From NCBI GenBank assembly GCA_022709755.1, contig JAKLIF010000006.1, positions 1 to 64,000 of the forward strand: a stretch of 64,000 nt of DNA, in the 5' to 3' direction. The number at the start of each line of letters is the position of its first letter. Position 1 is the first letter of the stretch. The position numbers were made by a program, and so were the translations under genes. The notes beneath the pieces are model-generated. The model was not told the DNA's origin, made no database searches, and was given only the letters and a program-made list of their open reading frames with translations. Source of the stretch: Elusimicrobiota bacterium. GTDB taxonomy: Bacteria > Elusimicrobiota > Elusimicrobia > FEN-1173 > JAKLIF01. Positions 16,632-25,776 of the stretch are shown one piece after another.

Positions 16632-18083
16632 CTACTGCGGGTTTTTTCGGATGAAGATGGGGTTGCCGACGAGGGTCCCCGCGCCGTTGACGACGAATCG
16701 ATAATAATCCTTGGCGTCGGGCTGGTCCTTCAGGGGCAGGACGACGGAGAGCGGAAGTTCTCCGTCGAACGTTTTCCAGGAGACGCCGTTCTTGATGATT
16801 TCCCCGTGTACCGGCGTTCCCGCCCGGGGGCTGTCGATCCGGATCGTGAGGCGGGCGTCGGGAGTCCAGTCGAGCGTCTCGCCGGAGAGGGCCGTCTGTC
16901 GTCCGGCGGAGAGTTCCCATCGGGCCAGGGTGAGGGCCGTCTTCTTGTCGCTCAAATAGACGTAGAAGCGTCCGGAACGGAGAGCGTCCATGACGGCGCC
17001 CGTTGATTTTTCCGTGCACCAGGCGACGTTCACCAGCGAATCGAGCGTGACGTCCAGATGCTTCTCTTCGATCCAGTCCAGTTCCCCGAAGGCCCAGACG
17101 GGCCGGTCCCGTCTCCCCGCGCAGTGTTCCAGGAGCGCTCTGTCCCAGAGTCCGCCGGTGATCCCGATGGTCTTGGCCCCTTCCCAAAAATAGGAGAACC
17201 CCGTGTGGTCGGACGTTTGAAGCACGCAATCCGGATAAGGATCCGTCTTGGTGAAGATGTTCCGGTAGAGCCTGACGGCTTCGGACCAATTCGGCGCCTC
17301 GGGATGGCACCAGACGGTGAGGCCCCCTTGTTTGTCGACGGTGTCGATGAGGTGTTGGGCGGCGCGGTATCCGTTGTTCTCCCAGTTGTAGAAGTATTCC
17401 GGGAGCCGACGGAAAGGGCGTTCGTTCAGGATCAGGAGGGAGCCGGCGACGACGACCAGCAGTCCCGCCGGCCATCGGATCATCAGGGCCAGGCCGGCCA
17501 GGACCAGCAGGACCGGGAGGACCAGATGTCTCCAACGGAATTCCCCCGCGTGAGGGTTCGAGCGGACCGGAAGACGCAGGTAGTCCTCCGCTTTTTGCAG
17601 GCCCAGGACCAGCAGGTGACGTTGAGAACCGAACAAGGTGAGATTCCCCTCGAAGGGATGCCCGAGCCAATCGTACGTCGGGGCGACTTCCAATCCGGGG
17701 ATGATGAGGACTTCCGGCACGTCTTTCTGGATCTTGCGGATGAGGTTGAGGTAATGTGCCGGGCCGAACTTGAGGACGCAGGAGCGGTAGACCGTGGCCT
17801 TGAGGATCCCCGGGAGAAAGGAGAGTCCGTATTCCCATCGCATGAGGAAATGGTCCGTGGGGATCAGGACGTCGATCCGGTCCTTCTTGGCTTGGGCGGC
17901 GATGGCGTTCAGCATCACCCGGCCGTTGGGACTGATCAGGCTGTGGACGTGCATGGCGACGGTGTATCGGCGATAGTCGGGTTTTCGGGGAGAGGGATCG
18001 TCGGCTCGGACGAGGGACGGTGACCCGCCGAGGAGCGCGGCGGCGACCGGGACGATCAGGCGTTTTAACAGAGAACGGGTCAC
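16632..18083 (-). CDS. Secreted/membrane PHP-family metal-dependent hydrolase-like protein
   Basis: 483 aa. An N-terminal signal peptide (ends LVRADD) is followed by PHP-type metal motifs: H45 and H47 in AMHVHS, D77-H78 in IPTDHF, a Glu in IIPGLEVAP, and a later WCHPE. Two membrane-spanning stretches lie in the middle (about 173-210: LVLPVLLVLAGLALMIRW, LLVVVAGSLLIL), splitting the catalytic region, which is unusual. The C-terminal 120 residues are beta-rich. The start is GTG at 18083, overlapping the upstream stop as GTGA. PHP enzymes include phosphoesterases; in EPS loci the CpsB/Wzb-like PHP phosphatases act on BY-kinases, but those are cytoplasmic, so that link is not claimed here. Confidence 0.78.
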   Translation of the reverse strand: MTRSLLKRLIVPVAAALLGGSPSLVRADDPSPRKPDYRRYTVAMHVHSLISPNGRVMLNAIAAQAKKDRIDVLIPTDHFLMRWEYGLSFLPGILKATVYRSCVLKFGPAHYLNLIRKIQKDVPEVLIIPGLEVAPTYDWLGHPFEGNLTLFGSQRHLLVLGLQKAEDYLRLPVRSNPHAGEFRWRHLVLPVLLVLAGLALMIRWPAGLLVVVAGSLLILNERPFRRLPEYFYNWENNGYRAAQHLIDTVDKQGGLTVWCHPEAPNWSEAVRLYRNIFTKTDPYPDCVLQTSDHTGFSYFWEGAKTIGITGGLWDRALLEHCAGRRDRPVWAFGELDWIEEKHLDVTLDSLVNVAWCTEKSTGAVMDALRSGRFYVYLSDKKTALTLARWELSAGRQTALSGETLDWTPDARLTIRIDSPRAGTPVHGEIIKNGVSWKTFDGELPLSVVLPLKDQPDAKDYYRFVVNGAGTLVGNPIFIRKNPQ

Positions 18084-20125
18084 CGGGTTTTCTCCAGGAG
18101 GTCATCGTAACACGTTTCAAGGAGAAAGATCATGCGGTCCATGCTGAAACGCCGTTTCCCGTCCAACGTCTCCCGCACCCGGCGGAAGCCGGCCTCGCCG
18201 AGGGATCGGCGGAGGGCCGGGGAATGGCAGAGTTTTTCGATCTCCACCGCCAGCGCGTGTGCGTCGGCCGGAGGGATCAGGATCCCCGTTTGTTCATGGA
18301 CGACGACGTCCGGGATGCCGCCCACGCGAGAGGCGATGACGGGCAATCCCATGGCTTGAGCCATCACCAGCGTCTTCCCCATCCCTTCGTTGAGGGAGGG
18401 TTGGACATAGATGTCCATGGCCGTCATGTAGACGAAGGGGTCCGTCTGGTGCCCCGTCAGGATCAGATGGTCCGGCGACGGGAGCCGGAGCCGGAGCGTC
18501 TCCAGGGCCAGACGTTCGCTGCCGTCGCCGACAAGGAGAAAGTAGAGGTTCTCACAGCCGTCCATCTTGATCTTGAAGATCCGTTCGATGGCTTCTCCGA
18601 GGTGGAGGATCCCCTTGACGGGTTCGAACCGGGCCACCGTGCCGATCACGCAGGCGTCTTCCGGGATGTGGAACGATTCGCGGACTCTCCGGCGGCTGCC
18701 GTCGCGCTGGGCGACCACGGGTTCCGACCATTCCACCCCGCTGTGGATCACGCTCCATTGGTCCTCTTTCCCGATCCCGAAGGCCAGCGATTCGTTCTTC
18801 TCCCCCTCCGTGAGAGCGATGAGCCGTGGTGTGATCCGGGCGGTGAGGCGTTCCAGAAGGAGGAAGACGGTGTTCTTGATCCATCCGAAATAACCGTAGA
18901 ACACGTGCCCGTGAGGAGTGTGGACGATCCGTCGGCACCCGGCCAGTCGGGCGGCCCATCGGCCCAGAAGTCCCGCTTTGGAGGAATGGGTGTGGACGAT
19001 GTCCGGGTTCATGAGCCGGAGGGTCGTGTGGAGGTCCCGGAACGATCGGATGTCCCGCCGGAGAGAAAGGTCCCGGATGAGGTCGGGGAAAAAGAGCGTC
19101 GGTACGGAATGTAGCACCGGGGTTTTTTTCGTGGGGCCGTAACCCAGGAGGCTCCGGAAGCGCCGGGGGTCGACCCTCTGGGCGCTGGCGATGACGTTTT
19201 CCGTCGATCCGCCGTCATCGAGACGGGTGATCAGATGGAAGATCGTGGGGCGCGTGTCCGGTTTTTGGGCGACCGTGAAGAAAGCGGACGAGAGGATCGT
19301 TTTTCCTCCCGACAGGAGAAAGAGTCCCCGGGAGACGCCCGTGAGGACCGTTTTGGCCGCGCGGACCGGCATCCCTCCCATCCTTCCGCCGGTGCGGTAG
19401 ACATCGCCCTCCGTGGTGGGAGACGGGAAGGACCGGATGTTTCCGAAACGTTCCTTGCGGAGCCCTTGGGCCAATGATTCCGGGGTGTATCCGAAATCAT
19501 GGAGCACGCCGGGCGACAGTCGGAGGGGGCGCAGGAGAGGATGGCCGCCGGCGCGAAGGGCGGGGACGTGGAAGCGCATGTTGTTGGTGCGCAGCATCAG
19601 CCACCCTCCCGGTTTCAATATCCGCAAGATTTCCCGCAGGACCTTTTCCGGTTCCAGGAGGAGTTCGATGACTTCCCACAGAGTGACCACATCGAACGAA
19701 TTGTCGGCGAAGCGCGCGTCGCTCAGCGATTGGTTCAGGACGTCGAGGTGCAGGTGTTCCGTGGCGTAACGCCATTCCGGCGAAGAGAGTTCGACGCCGG
19801 TCCCGTGCCATCCGTTCTGGCGGGCCCGTTCGAGGAAGAGGCCGTATCCGCATCCCACATCGAGAAGTCTCCCCGGAGGAGACAGCCGTTGGATCCATCG
19901 GAGTTCTTCCTCGCGAAGGGTCTTCTTGCCCGTGCGCTGTTCTTCCAATCGAGAGACGATGAATTCGCGGGGTCTTTGCAAGGACTGTTCCGTCCGTCGC
20001 GGATCCGAGAGGGGCCACCGGTGGATCAATCCGCAGAGCGGGCAACGCCGGACGTCGGTGGCGCCGGGGATGGGGAGCGAGACACGGTCTCTGTGTCCGC
20101 AGATCCAGCAGGCCGGGAACGTCAT
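18080..20125 (-). CDS. Fusion protein: zinc-ribbon SAM methyltransferase plus family 4 glycosyltransferase
   Basis: 681 aa read as one unbroken frame. Residues 6-31 carry two CxxC pairs (C6, C9, C28, C31), a zinc ribbon often placed before sugar C-methyltransferases. Residues 85-285 are a class I methyltransferase (LLDVGCGYG at 87-95, then FDVVTLWEVIELLLEP, ILKPGGWLML). From about 294 a GT4 follows (IFHLITRLDDGGSTENV, HTHSSKAGLLGRWAAR, IGTVARFEPVKG, GLPVIASRVGGIPDV). In the GT4 E-x7-E motif the first Glu is present (NEGMGKTLVM) but the second is Met. The start overlaps the asnB stop as ATGA. The two activities would act on the same glycan. Confidence 0.85.
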   Translation of the reverse strand: MTFPACWICGHRDRVSLPIPGATDVRRCPLCGLIHRWPLSDPRRTEQSLQRPREFIVSRLEEQRTGKKTLREEELRWIQRLSPPGRLLDVGCGYGLFLERARQNGWHGTGVELSSPEWRYATEHLHLDVLNQSLSDARFADNSFDVVTLWEVIELLLEPEKVLREILRILKPGGWLMLRTNNMRFHVPALRAGGHPLLRPLRLSPGVLHDFGYTPESLAQGLRKERFGNIRSFPSPTTEGDVYRTGGRMGGMPVRAAKTVLTGVSRGLFLLSGGKTILSSAFFTVAQKPDTRPTIFHLITRLDDGGSTENVIASAQRVDPRRFRSLLGYGPTKKTPVLHSVPTLFFPDLIRDLSLRRDIRSFRDLHTTLRLMNPDIVHTHSSKAGLLGRWAARLAGCRRIVHTPHGHVFYGYFGWIKNTVFLLLERLTARITPRLIALTEGEKNESLAFGIGKEDQWSVIHSGVEWSEPVVAQRDGSRRRVRESFHIPEDACVIGTVARFEPVKGILHLGEAIERIFKIKMDGCENLYFLLVGDGSERLALETLRLRLPSPDHLILTGHQTDPFVYMTAMDIYVQPSLNEGMGKTLVMAQAMGLPVIASRVGGIPDVVVHEQTGILIPPADAHALAVEIEKLCHSPALRRSLGEAGFRRVRETLDGKRRFSMDRMIFLLETCYDDLLEKTR

Positions 20126-21975
20126 GCCTGTTTCCTTTGCCACATCTCCAACATCACCAAGGCCCAGAGATGGTCCGCGTAATTGACCCGACCCTGGCGG
20201 TGGTCCCGCCGGATTTCGTCGATGGATCCTTTCCGGAACAATCCGCGACGGCCGATCCGGGCCGGATCGAAACAGTCGTCCTGGAGGTCGGCCAGCTCTT
20301 CCCGGATCCATCGGGACAACGGCATCATGAATCCCATCTTGGTCTGGTCGAGGATCGAGGAGGGCAGGGATGATTTCAGGACCTGTTTCAGGAGATATTT
20401 GAGCTGCCCGTGACGGATCTTCATGTCCAACGGGATCGCGCTGAGATAGTCGACGAGTTCCAGGTCGCAGAAGGGGACCCTCAGTTCGAGGGAATGGGAC
20501 ATGCTCACGCGGTCCGCCAGGCAGAGCAGGTCGTCCGGAAGATACGTTTTTAGGTCCCTGTCGGAGAGCCGGGCGTCATCGGGGAGTCCGTCGTCGGGGA
20601 GGAACCCGCCGGATTCCAGGATCTCCTTCTTCAGTCCGTCCTTGAGGGCGTCGGAATAGAGCCGTTCCTTGAGGTCGTCGTGGAAGATGGTGACCCAGCG
20701 GCGGTACTGTTGGGATGGAGACAAGTCGGCGGAGGAGAGGAACCGGCGGATCCGGCCCGGCCAGTTGATGCTGCCTCCCGCATCGGGGATCCATCGGGCC
20801 AGGAGCGGCGCCGTCCGTCGGAAAACCCCGGGCCAGCGGTGGATGCGCTCGGCCCATTGGAGTCCCCAATAACGCGGATAGCCTCCGAAGAGTTCGTCCC
20901 CCCCGATCCCCGTCAGGGCGACGGTGACGTGTTGGCGGCTTTCCCGGGAGATCAGGAAGTTCGGCACCGCCGAAGAATCCGCGAAGGGTTCGTCGAACGC
21001 CTCCGCCAGTCGTCGGACCGTGTCCGTGATGTCGGGCGTCAGGGTGAATTCATGGTGGTTGCTGTCGATCTGCCGGGCGATCAGGCGGGCCTTCTCGAAC
21101 TCGTTGTAATCGGAATCGGATCCTCCGTAGCCGACCGTGAAGGTGTTCAGGCGGCCCGGGCTGTGCCGGGCGGCGTAGAGCGCGATGGCGCTGGAATCCA
21201 TCCCGCCCGAAAGGAAGATGCCCAGGGGCACGTCGCTGACCAATTGTCGTCGGACGGCCTGCTCGAGGAGATGGGCGATGCGGTCCAGGGAGACGTCCAA
21301 CGGGGCGCGCTGCGTTCGAGGGAGATCCCAATATCGGCGGAGCGAGCAGCGTCCTTTCTCGCAGACCAGGAGATGGGCCGGCGGCAGTTTCCGGATGTGC
21401 CGGTAGATCGTCATCGGGGACGGGATGTAGAGGTACGACAGGTAGAGGTCGAGGGAGCGATACGACATGTCGCGCGGGATGAACGGGACTTTCAGGAGGG
21501 ATTTTATCTCCGAAGAGAAGAAAAGTCCTTCCGGCCGCTCCGCGTAGAAGAGGGGTTTGACGCCGAGCGGGTCCCGGGCGATGATCAACCGCTGACGGGT
21601 CCGGTCCCAGAGGGCGAAGGCGAACATCCCGTTGAGGTCCCGGACCATGTCCGGCCCCTTTTCCTCATAGAGGTGTACGAGGACCTCGGTGTCCGTCTTC
21701 GATTGGAATCGATGCCCCTTTTTCTCGAGATCCGCCCGCAGGGATTGGAAATTGTAGATCTCGCCGTTGTAGACCACGACGACGGATTTGTCCTCGTTGA
21801 AGACGGGTTGTTGGCCGCCTTCCAGGTCGAGGACCGCCAGCCGTCGGGCTCCGAGCCCGGTGACGTCATCGTGATAGAAACCGTCGCTGTCGGGGCCGCG
21901 ATGGGTCAACCGTTCGGTCATCGTCTCCAACAGGGCGGGATCCCGATGGTTCCACATCCCGGCGATGCCGCACAC
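20122..21975 (-). CDS. asnB: Glutamine-hydrolysing asparagine synthetase
   Basis: 617 aa, normal AsnB length. Starts with GTG so that Cys2 (MCGIAG after removal of Met) is the glutaminase nucleophile. Other class II amidotransferase residues are HRGPDS (25-30) and YNGEIYN (69-75). The synthetase domain has SGGMDSS at 256-262 (PPi loop), GIGGDELFGGYPRYW, and a C-terminal LKYLLKQVLKSSLP. A ribosome-binding site AAGGGGGG precedes the GTG. Copies inside glycan clusters often amidate sugar acids or act in an uncharacterised glycan step rather than feed protein synthesis. It is therefore uncertain whether free Asp is its substrate. Confidence 0.93.
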   Translation of the reverse strand: MCGIAGMWNHRDPALLETMTERLTHRGPDSDGFYHDDVTGLGARRLAVLDLEGGQQPVFNEDKSVVVVYNGEIYNFQSLRADLEKKGHRFQSKTDTEVLVHLYEEKGPDMVRDLNGMFAFALWDRTRQRLIIARDPLGVKPLFYAERPEGLFFSSEIKSLLKVPFIPRDMSYRSLDLYLSYLYIPSPMTIYRHIRKLPPAHLLVCEKGRCSLRRYWDLPRTQRAPLDVSLDRIAHLLEQAVRRQLVSDVPLGIFLSGGMDSSAIALYAARHSPGRLNTFTVGYGGSDSDYNEFEKARLIARQIDSNHHEFTLTPDITDTVRRLAEAFDEPFADSSAVPNFLISRESRQHVTVALTGIGGDELFGGYPRYWGLQWAERIHRWPGVFRRTAPLLARWIPDAGGSINWPGRIRRFLSSADLSPSQQYRRWVTIFHDDLKERLYSDALKDGLKKEILESGGFLPDDGLPDDARLSDRDLKTYLPDDLLCLADRVSMSHSLELRVPFCDLELVDYLSAIPLDMKIRHGQLKYLLKQVLKSSLPSSILDQTKMGFMMPLSRWIREELADLQDDCFDPARIGRRGLFRKGSIDEIRRDHRQGRVNYADHLWALVMLEMWQRKQA

Positions 21976-21977
21976 GG

Positions 21978-23177
21978 TCAGGCCCCCCCTTTCGCCGGGG
22001 CGGTCTCCAGGAAGGAGGCCGACAGGGCTTCCACATCGCGGTGGAAGCGGTTGTCGCCGAAGCGGGCGGCGGCGTATTCCTCGCAGCGTTTCCGGAGGGC
22101 GGGCCATTCCGACCGTTGAGAGATGAAATCCAGGATGACGCGGGAGATGTCCTGGGGAGACGTCCCCGTGATGATGAAACGGGTGTCCAGCGGTTTCAAT
22201 ATCTCCGGAGTCGCGCCCACCTGGGTGGCGATGACGGGACATCCGCAACTCAACGCCTCGACGGTGACCAAGCCGAATCCCTCGAGCTGGCGTGTCGGGA
22301 GGACGAAGGCGTCGGCGGCCTGATAGTGGAGGGCCAACGCCTGATCGGTCGGGATGGCTCCGAGGAGGGTGACGTTTTTTCCGATGGCCAGGGCGTCGAT
22401 GTTGTTGCGGAGGAAGCGCTCCAGCGTCCCGGTGCCGCCGATGGTGAGCCGCGTGTCGGGGTACCGGCTCAGGATAAACGGCATCGCGCCGATCAGGTTT
22501 TCCAATCCCATGCGGGGTTCCAGGTTCCTGATGGTGAAGAGGATGACCGGGGATTCTCCGTATCCGAGCCGTCGCCGGGCCTCGGCCACGGACAGGGACC
22601 GGCGGAAGACCGTGGGATCGGGGGATCCCGCGATGCGGGAGATCCGATCCGCCGGGATCCGGTGATGGCCTTGCAGGAGGTTGGACATGAATTGGCTCAA
22701 GACCACGATCCGTCCGGCGCGGCGCAGGACCGCGTGTTCGATGGAAGATCGGACGGCGCCTCCGAAGCAGCCGACCAGAGAGCTGAGCCGGTGGAACTGA
22801 CACCGGATCTTGTATTCTTCCGCCCACGGCGAATGAAAAAAATAGAGTTGTGGGATCCGACGGAAACGGGGACACAGGTTGGCGATCAGACCCGCGTAGG
22901 GATGGTGGATGTGGATCACGTCGACGTCGCCGCGGAGGGACCGGGCCCGGAGCCATCCGCGCCAGAGGGATCTGAGGGGTTGCCGGGGGGACGCCTTATA
23001 ACGGTGGATGAAGATCCCGTGATGGTCTTCGAAGGGAGCGCTGGACCCATAGGCGCGGGTCAGGATCGAGACGCGGTGTCCCGCTTTCGCCAAGTAGAGC
23101 GCCGATTCCCACGGGATGCGGCTGGAACCGCCCCGATGGTCGATGAAGATGGCATCCGTGAAGATGAGGACGTTCAT
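21978..23177 (-). CDS. Family 4 glycosyltransferase
   Basis: 399 aa. N-terminal domain MNVLIFTDAIFIDHRGGSSR and IHIHHPYAGLIANL. C-terminal GT-B domain with VILFTIRNLEPRMGLENLI, the sugar-nucleotide motif LEGFGLVTVEALSCGCPV (both Glu of E-x7-E kept) and GATPEIL. These are retaining GT4 enzymes working at the cytoplasmic face. Start at 23177 because MNVLIF is the usual first strand and ATG overlaps the previous stop as ATGA; an in-frame extension upstream would lie inside that gene. Donor and acceptor unknown. Confidence 0.9.
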   Translation of the reverse strand: MNVLIFTDAIFIDHRGGSSRIPWESALYLAKAGHRVSILTRAYGSSAPFEDHHGIFIHRYKASPRQPLRSLWRGWLRARSLRGDVDVIHIHHPYAGLIANLCPRFRRIPQLYFFHSPWAEEYKIRCQFHRLSSLVGCFGGAVRSSIEHAVLRRAGRIVVLSQFMSNLLQGHHRIPADRISRIAGSPDPTVFRRSLSVAEARRRLGYGESPVILFTIRNLEPRMGLENLIGAMPFILSRYPDTRLTIGGTGTLERFLRNNIDALAIGKNVTLLGAIPTDQALALHYQAADAFVLPTRQLEGFGLVTVEALSCGCPVIATQVGATPEILKPLDTRFIITGTSPQDISRVILDFISQRSEWPALRKRCEEYAAARFGDNRFHRDVEALSASFLETAPAKGGA

Positions 23178-24313
23178 GGCCTTTTTGCGCAGACCTCGCG
23201 ATAGAGTTTTTCCCACTGGTCGATCATGGTCGAGAGTGAAAAATCGGCGCGGACCCGTTCATAGCCGGATTCCGCCAAGGCCCGGGCCTTCTCCGGATGC
23301 CGTCCCAGATCCATGAGGGCCGCTCCCAGCCGTTCGACGTTCCGGGGAGGGACGAGGATCCCGTCCACTTCCGGACGGATCATCTCGGGAACGCCGTTGA
23401 CGGCGGTGGCGATCACCGGTTTCCTCATCGCCATCGATTCCAGGGCGGCGTAGGGGAATCCTTCCGAGAGAGACGGCAAGACCACCAGGTCGAGCGCGGA
23501 GAGGATCTCCGGGATGTCTTGGCGCACGCCCAGAAAACGGCAGTTCTGCCTCAGTCCCAGGTAAGCGACTTTGTATTCGAGCAGCGAACGGAGGGGCCCG
23601 TCTCCGACGATCAGGAGCTTGAAGGAAGGGAGATAGCGTCCATAGGTCCGCAGGGCCTCCAGCAGATAGATGTGGCCCTTCTGAAGGGTGATCCGTCCCA
23701 CCAGACCGATGGTCCATTTGTTCTCCAGTTTCAGCGACTCGCGGATGGGGTTCCTCTGGAAATGGTCCGGATTGAACCGTTCGGTGTCGACGCCGTTGTA
23801 GATGACCGTCGTTGTCGGCGCTAGGGACGGGATCCGTTCCAGGAGTTCTTCCTGCAGGCTGCGTGCGACGCAGACGGTGCGGGTGGACAGAGCGGCGGTC
23901 GCCCGGTCCATCAGCATGTATAATCCCCGTTTCCAGGCCGAGATGGGATAATCTTGCAGGGCGTTGTGGACGGTGGAAAGGCAGGGGACGCCGGCCAGTC
24001 GCGCGGCCAGTCGCGTGTAGAAGTTGGAGCGCGCTCCGTGCGACTGGACCAGAGAGGCGTTCCATCGCCGGATCCGGTCGGCCAGTTTTCGGATGGGGCC
24101 GGGGTGCCCCAAGGGAGAGATGGGGATCATCTCGCAATCGATCCCTTTGTCGATCAGACGTTGGATGAACGGTCCCGGTTCCGGGCAGACGACGTGGAAC
24201 ACGAATCCGCGCCGCCTCAGGGTGTCCATGAGCTGGATCAGGTGGACTTCTCCCCCCGCCCATTGGGCGCTGCCGGAGACTTGGACGATATGGATCGGAC
24301 GAGGAGGATTCAT
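23174..24313 (-). CDS. Family 4 glycosyltransferase
   Basis: 379 aa. HIVQVSGSAQWAGGEVHLIQ opens the N-terminal Rossmann domain, SHGARSNFYTRLAARLAG and IYNGVDTERF follow, then GLVGRITLQKGHIYLLEA. The donor motif is LSEGFPYAALESMAMRKPV with both Glu present. Nearly complete resemblance to the GT4 branch that builds surface polysaccharide backbones. Start overlaps the stop of the membrane glycosyltransferase upstream by ATGA. Confidence 0.9.
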   Translation of the reverse strand: MNPPRPIHIVQVSGSAQWAGGEVHLIQLMDTLRRRGFVFHVVCPEPGPFIQRLIDKGIDCEMIPISPLGHPGPIRKLADRIRRWNASLVQSHGARSNFYTRLAARLAGVPCLSTVHNALQDYPISAWKRGLYMLMDRATAALSTRTVCVARSLQEELLERIPSLAPTTTVIYNGVDTERFNPDHFQRNPIRESLKLENKWTIGLVGRITLQKGHIYLLEALRTYGRYLPSFKLLIVGDGPLRSLLEYKVAYLGLRQNCRFLGVRQDIPEILSALDLVVLPSLSEGFPYAALESMAMRKPVIATAVNGVPEMIRPEVDGILVPPRNVERLGAALMDLGRHPEKARALAESGYERVRADFSLSTMIDQWEKLYREVCAKRP

Positions 24314-25773
24314 GTCGGGTCTTGCGTCGTATCGCAGTCCAATAATAAGTCCTGCTGGTGTCGAAGGATGATTTTACAAAAAGAAAAGTCGTTCGCGGGA
24401 GACGGAGTGTTCGTGACCAGGAGCACCCCGTCCCGGCCGGAAAGGTCGGCGGGGATGCGGACCACGACGACCGGGATCCGTCCGGTCTCTTCCCCCCGCC
24501 GGGCCAGAAAATATTTCATCCGGTATTTCCAAGACAGGTTCGGGACGCCGACGATCTCCGGGGACCGCCTTTCGATCGCTTCGGCGAAACTTCCGTATTT
24601 CGCCGGTCCTCCTTCCAGTGAAAAATAGGCGCGATGTTTGCGGGAAGCGAGGAAGGTCCCGGTGAGGGACGTGAGGAAGAGAAAGAGGAGTATTCCGGGA
24701 GCGGTTCCGCGGGACTTCTGGCGGACGTCGGGGGACGTGAGGAAGGCGGAACTCATCAGAAGGACGGGAAACGTCAGGATGCAGAGGTAACGGAACATCT
24801 TCGGGACGGGCAGGAACGGAGAAAAGCCGACGACCCCGAATTGATAGTAGGAGGCGAACACGAGGAACCAGACCAACGGGAACCCGATCTCGCGGAGACG
24901 CCCGGTTCGCGCGAAAAAGACGAGAGCGGCGGCGAAGACAAAATAGAAGAAACCGAAATGGGACAACCCGTAGAGGTTCCCGCCGAACACGGCGCCGAGA
25001 TAGGTGAAGAAGCCGTGTTGGTTAAGTCCGATCAGGGCTTGCTGGGCGCAGTCGGCCTGTGCGGCGTGATAGTGATGGAAGAAATCCCCGGTGGTGTGAT
25101 AGGCGACGAAGGATTCCACCAACAGATAGATCACGGCGGGGAGAGCGAGTCGGACGTGTTCTCGCGAGAACTTCCGTCGAAGAAATACCCAAAAGAGAGG
25201 CAGGAGGAAGAGCCCCGTCTCCCGCGACAGGTAGGACAGGACGACGGCCAGGCCCGTCAACCACTGTCCGGCGCGCGGGGAGAGACTGCCCCCTTCGGAC
25301 GAGAGGAAGAGCCAGACGGCCAGTCCGGTGAAGAACGAGAACGTCTCCTCGGGGAACAGCATCGTGCCGTAGAGCACGTTCATGGGGAAGAAGGCGCAGA
25401 GGAATGAAGCCATCGCGCCGGCTCGACGGTGGAACAGGTTTTTCCCGATGAGACCGATCAGGACGATGTTCCCCAGGGAGCAGAGGAACGGGAAGAGGAC
25501 GGATGAGAATTGATTGATCCCGAAGAGCCGATAGGAGAGGGCCGTGGGGACCGTCACGAAGAAACGCCAGACGTAGCGGGGGCTCTCCGTTAAAAGATGG
25601 AAATCTCCGTGGAGGAGGTTGATGGCGGTGTGGGCATAGGCGAAATCGTCGTAACCATAGAATCCGACGAAAAAGGCGCTCCGGAGGAGGAACCCGAGGG
25701 CGACCGACAACCCGAGAAGAAGGTGGAACGACCTGTCGGAGATGTCATCGGATCCGGCGAGAGGGGCGGACAT
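24310..25773 (-). CDS. GT-C fold membrane glycosyltransferase
   Basis: 487 aa with about ten membrane helices. The first periplasmic loop has YGYDDFAYAHTAINLL, an acidic pair in the position of the PMT/GT39-type catalytic DD/DE motif. It is followed by RRAGAMASFLCAFFPMNVLYG and a FPEETFSFFTGLAVW helix. The C-terminal roughly 100 residues are soluble and end in a Cys-containing tail. It should use a polyprenyl-phosphate sugar donor at the periplasmic face. It lies between two GT4 genes, three bases after a stop upstream and with ATGA into the next. Confidence 0.82.
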   Translation of the reverse strand: MSAPLAGSDDISDRSFHLLLGLSVALGFLLRSAFFVGFYGYDDFAYAHTAINLLHGDFHLLTESPRYVWRFFVTVPTALSYRLFGINQFSSVLFPFLCSLGNIVLIGLIGKNLFHRRAGAMASFLCAFFPMNVLYGTMLFPEETFSFFTGLAVWLFLSSEGGSLSPRAGQWLTGLAVVLSYLSRETGLFLLPLFWVFLRRKFSREHVRLALPAVIYLLVESFVAYHTTGDFFHHYHAAQADCAQQALIGLNQHGFFTYLGAVFGGNLYGLSHFGFFYFVFAAALVFFARTGRLREIGFPLVWFLVFASYYQFGVVGFSPFLPVPKMFRYLCILTFPVLLMSSAFLTSPDVRQKSRGTAPGILLFLFLTSLTGTFLASRKHRAYFSLEGGPAKYGSFAEAIERRSPEIVGVPNLSWKYRMKYFLARRGEETGRIPVVVVRIPADLSGRDGVLLVTNTPSPANDFSFCKIILRHQQDLLLDCDTTQDPT

Positions 25774-25776
25774 GGG

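Noticed and set aside
18080-20125. Separate methyltransferase and GT4 genes
   Set aside because: No stop codon, frameshift sign, start codon with ribosome-binding site or gap is found near the junction at residues 285-295, so a fusion is the simplest reading.
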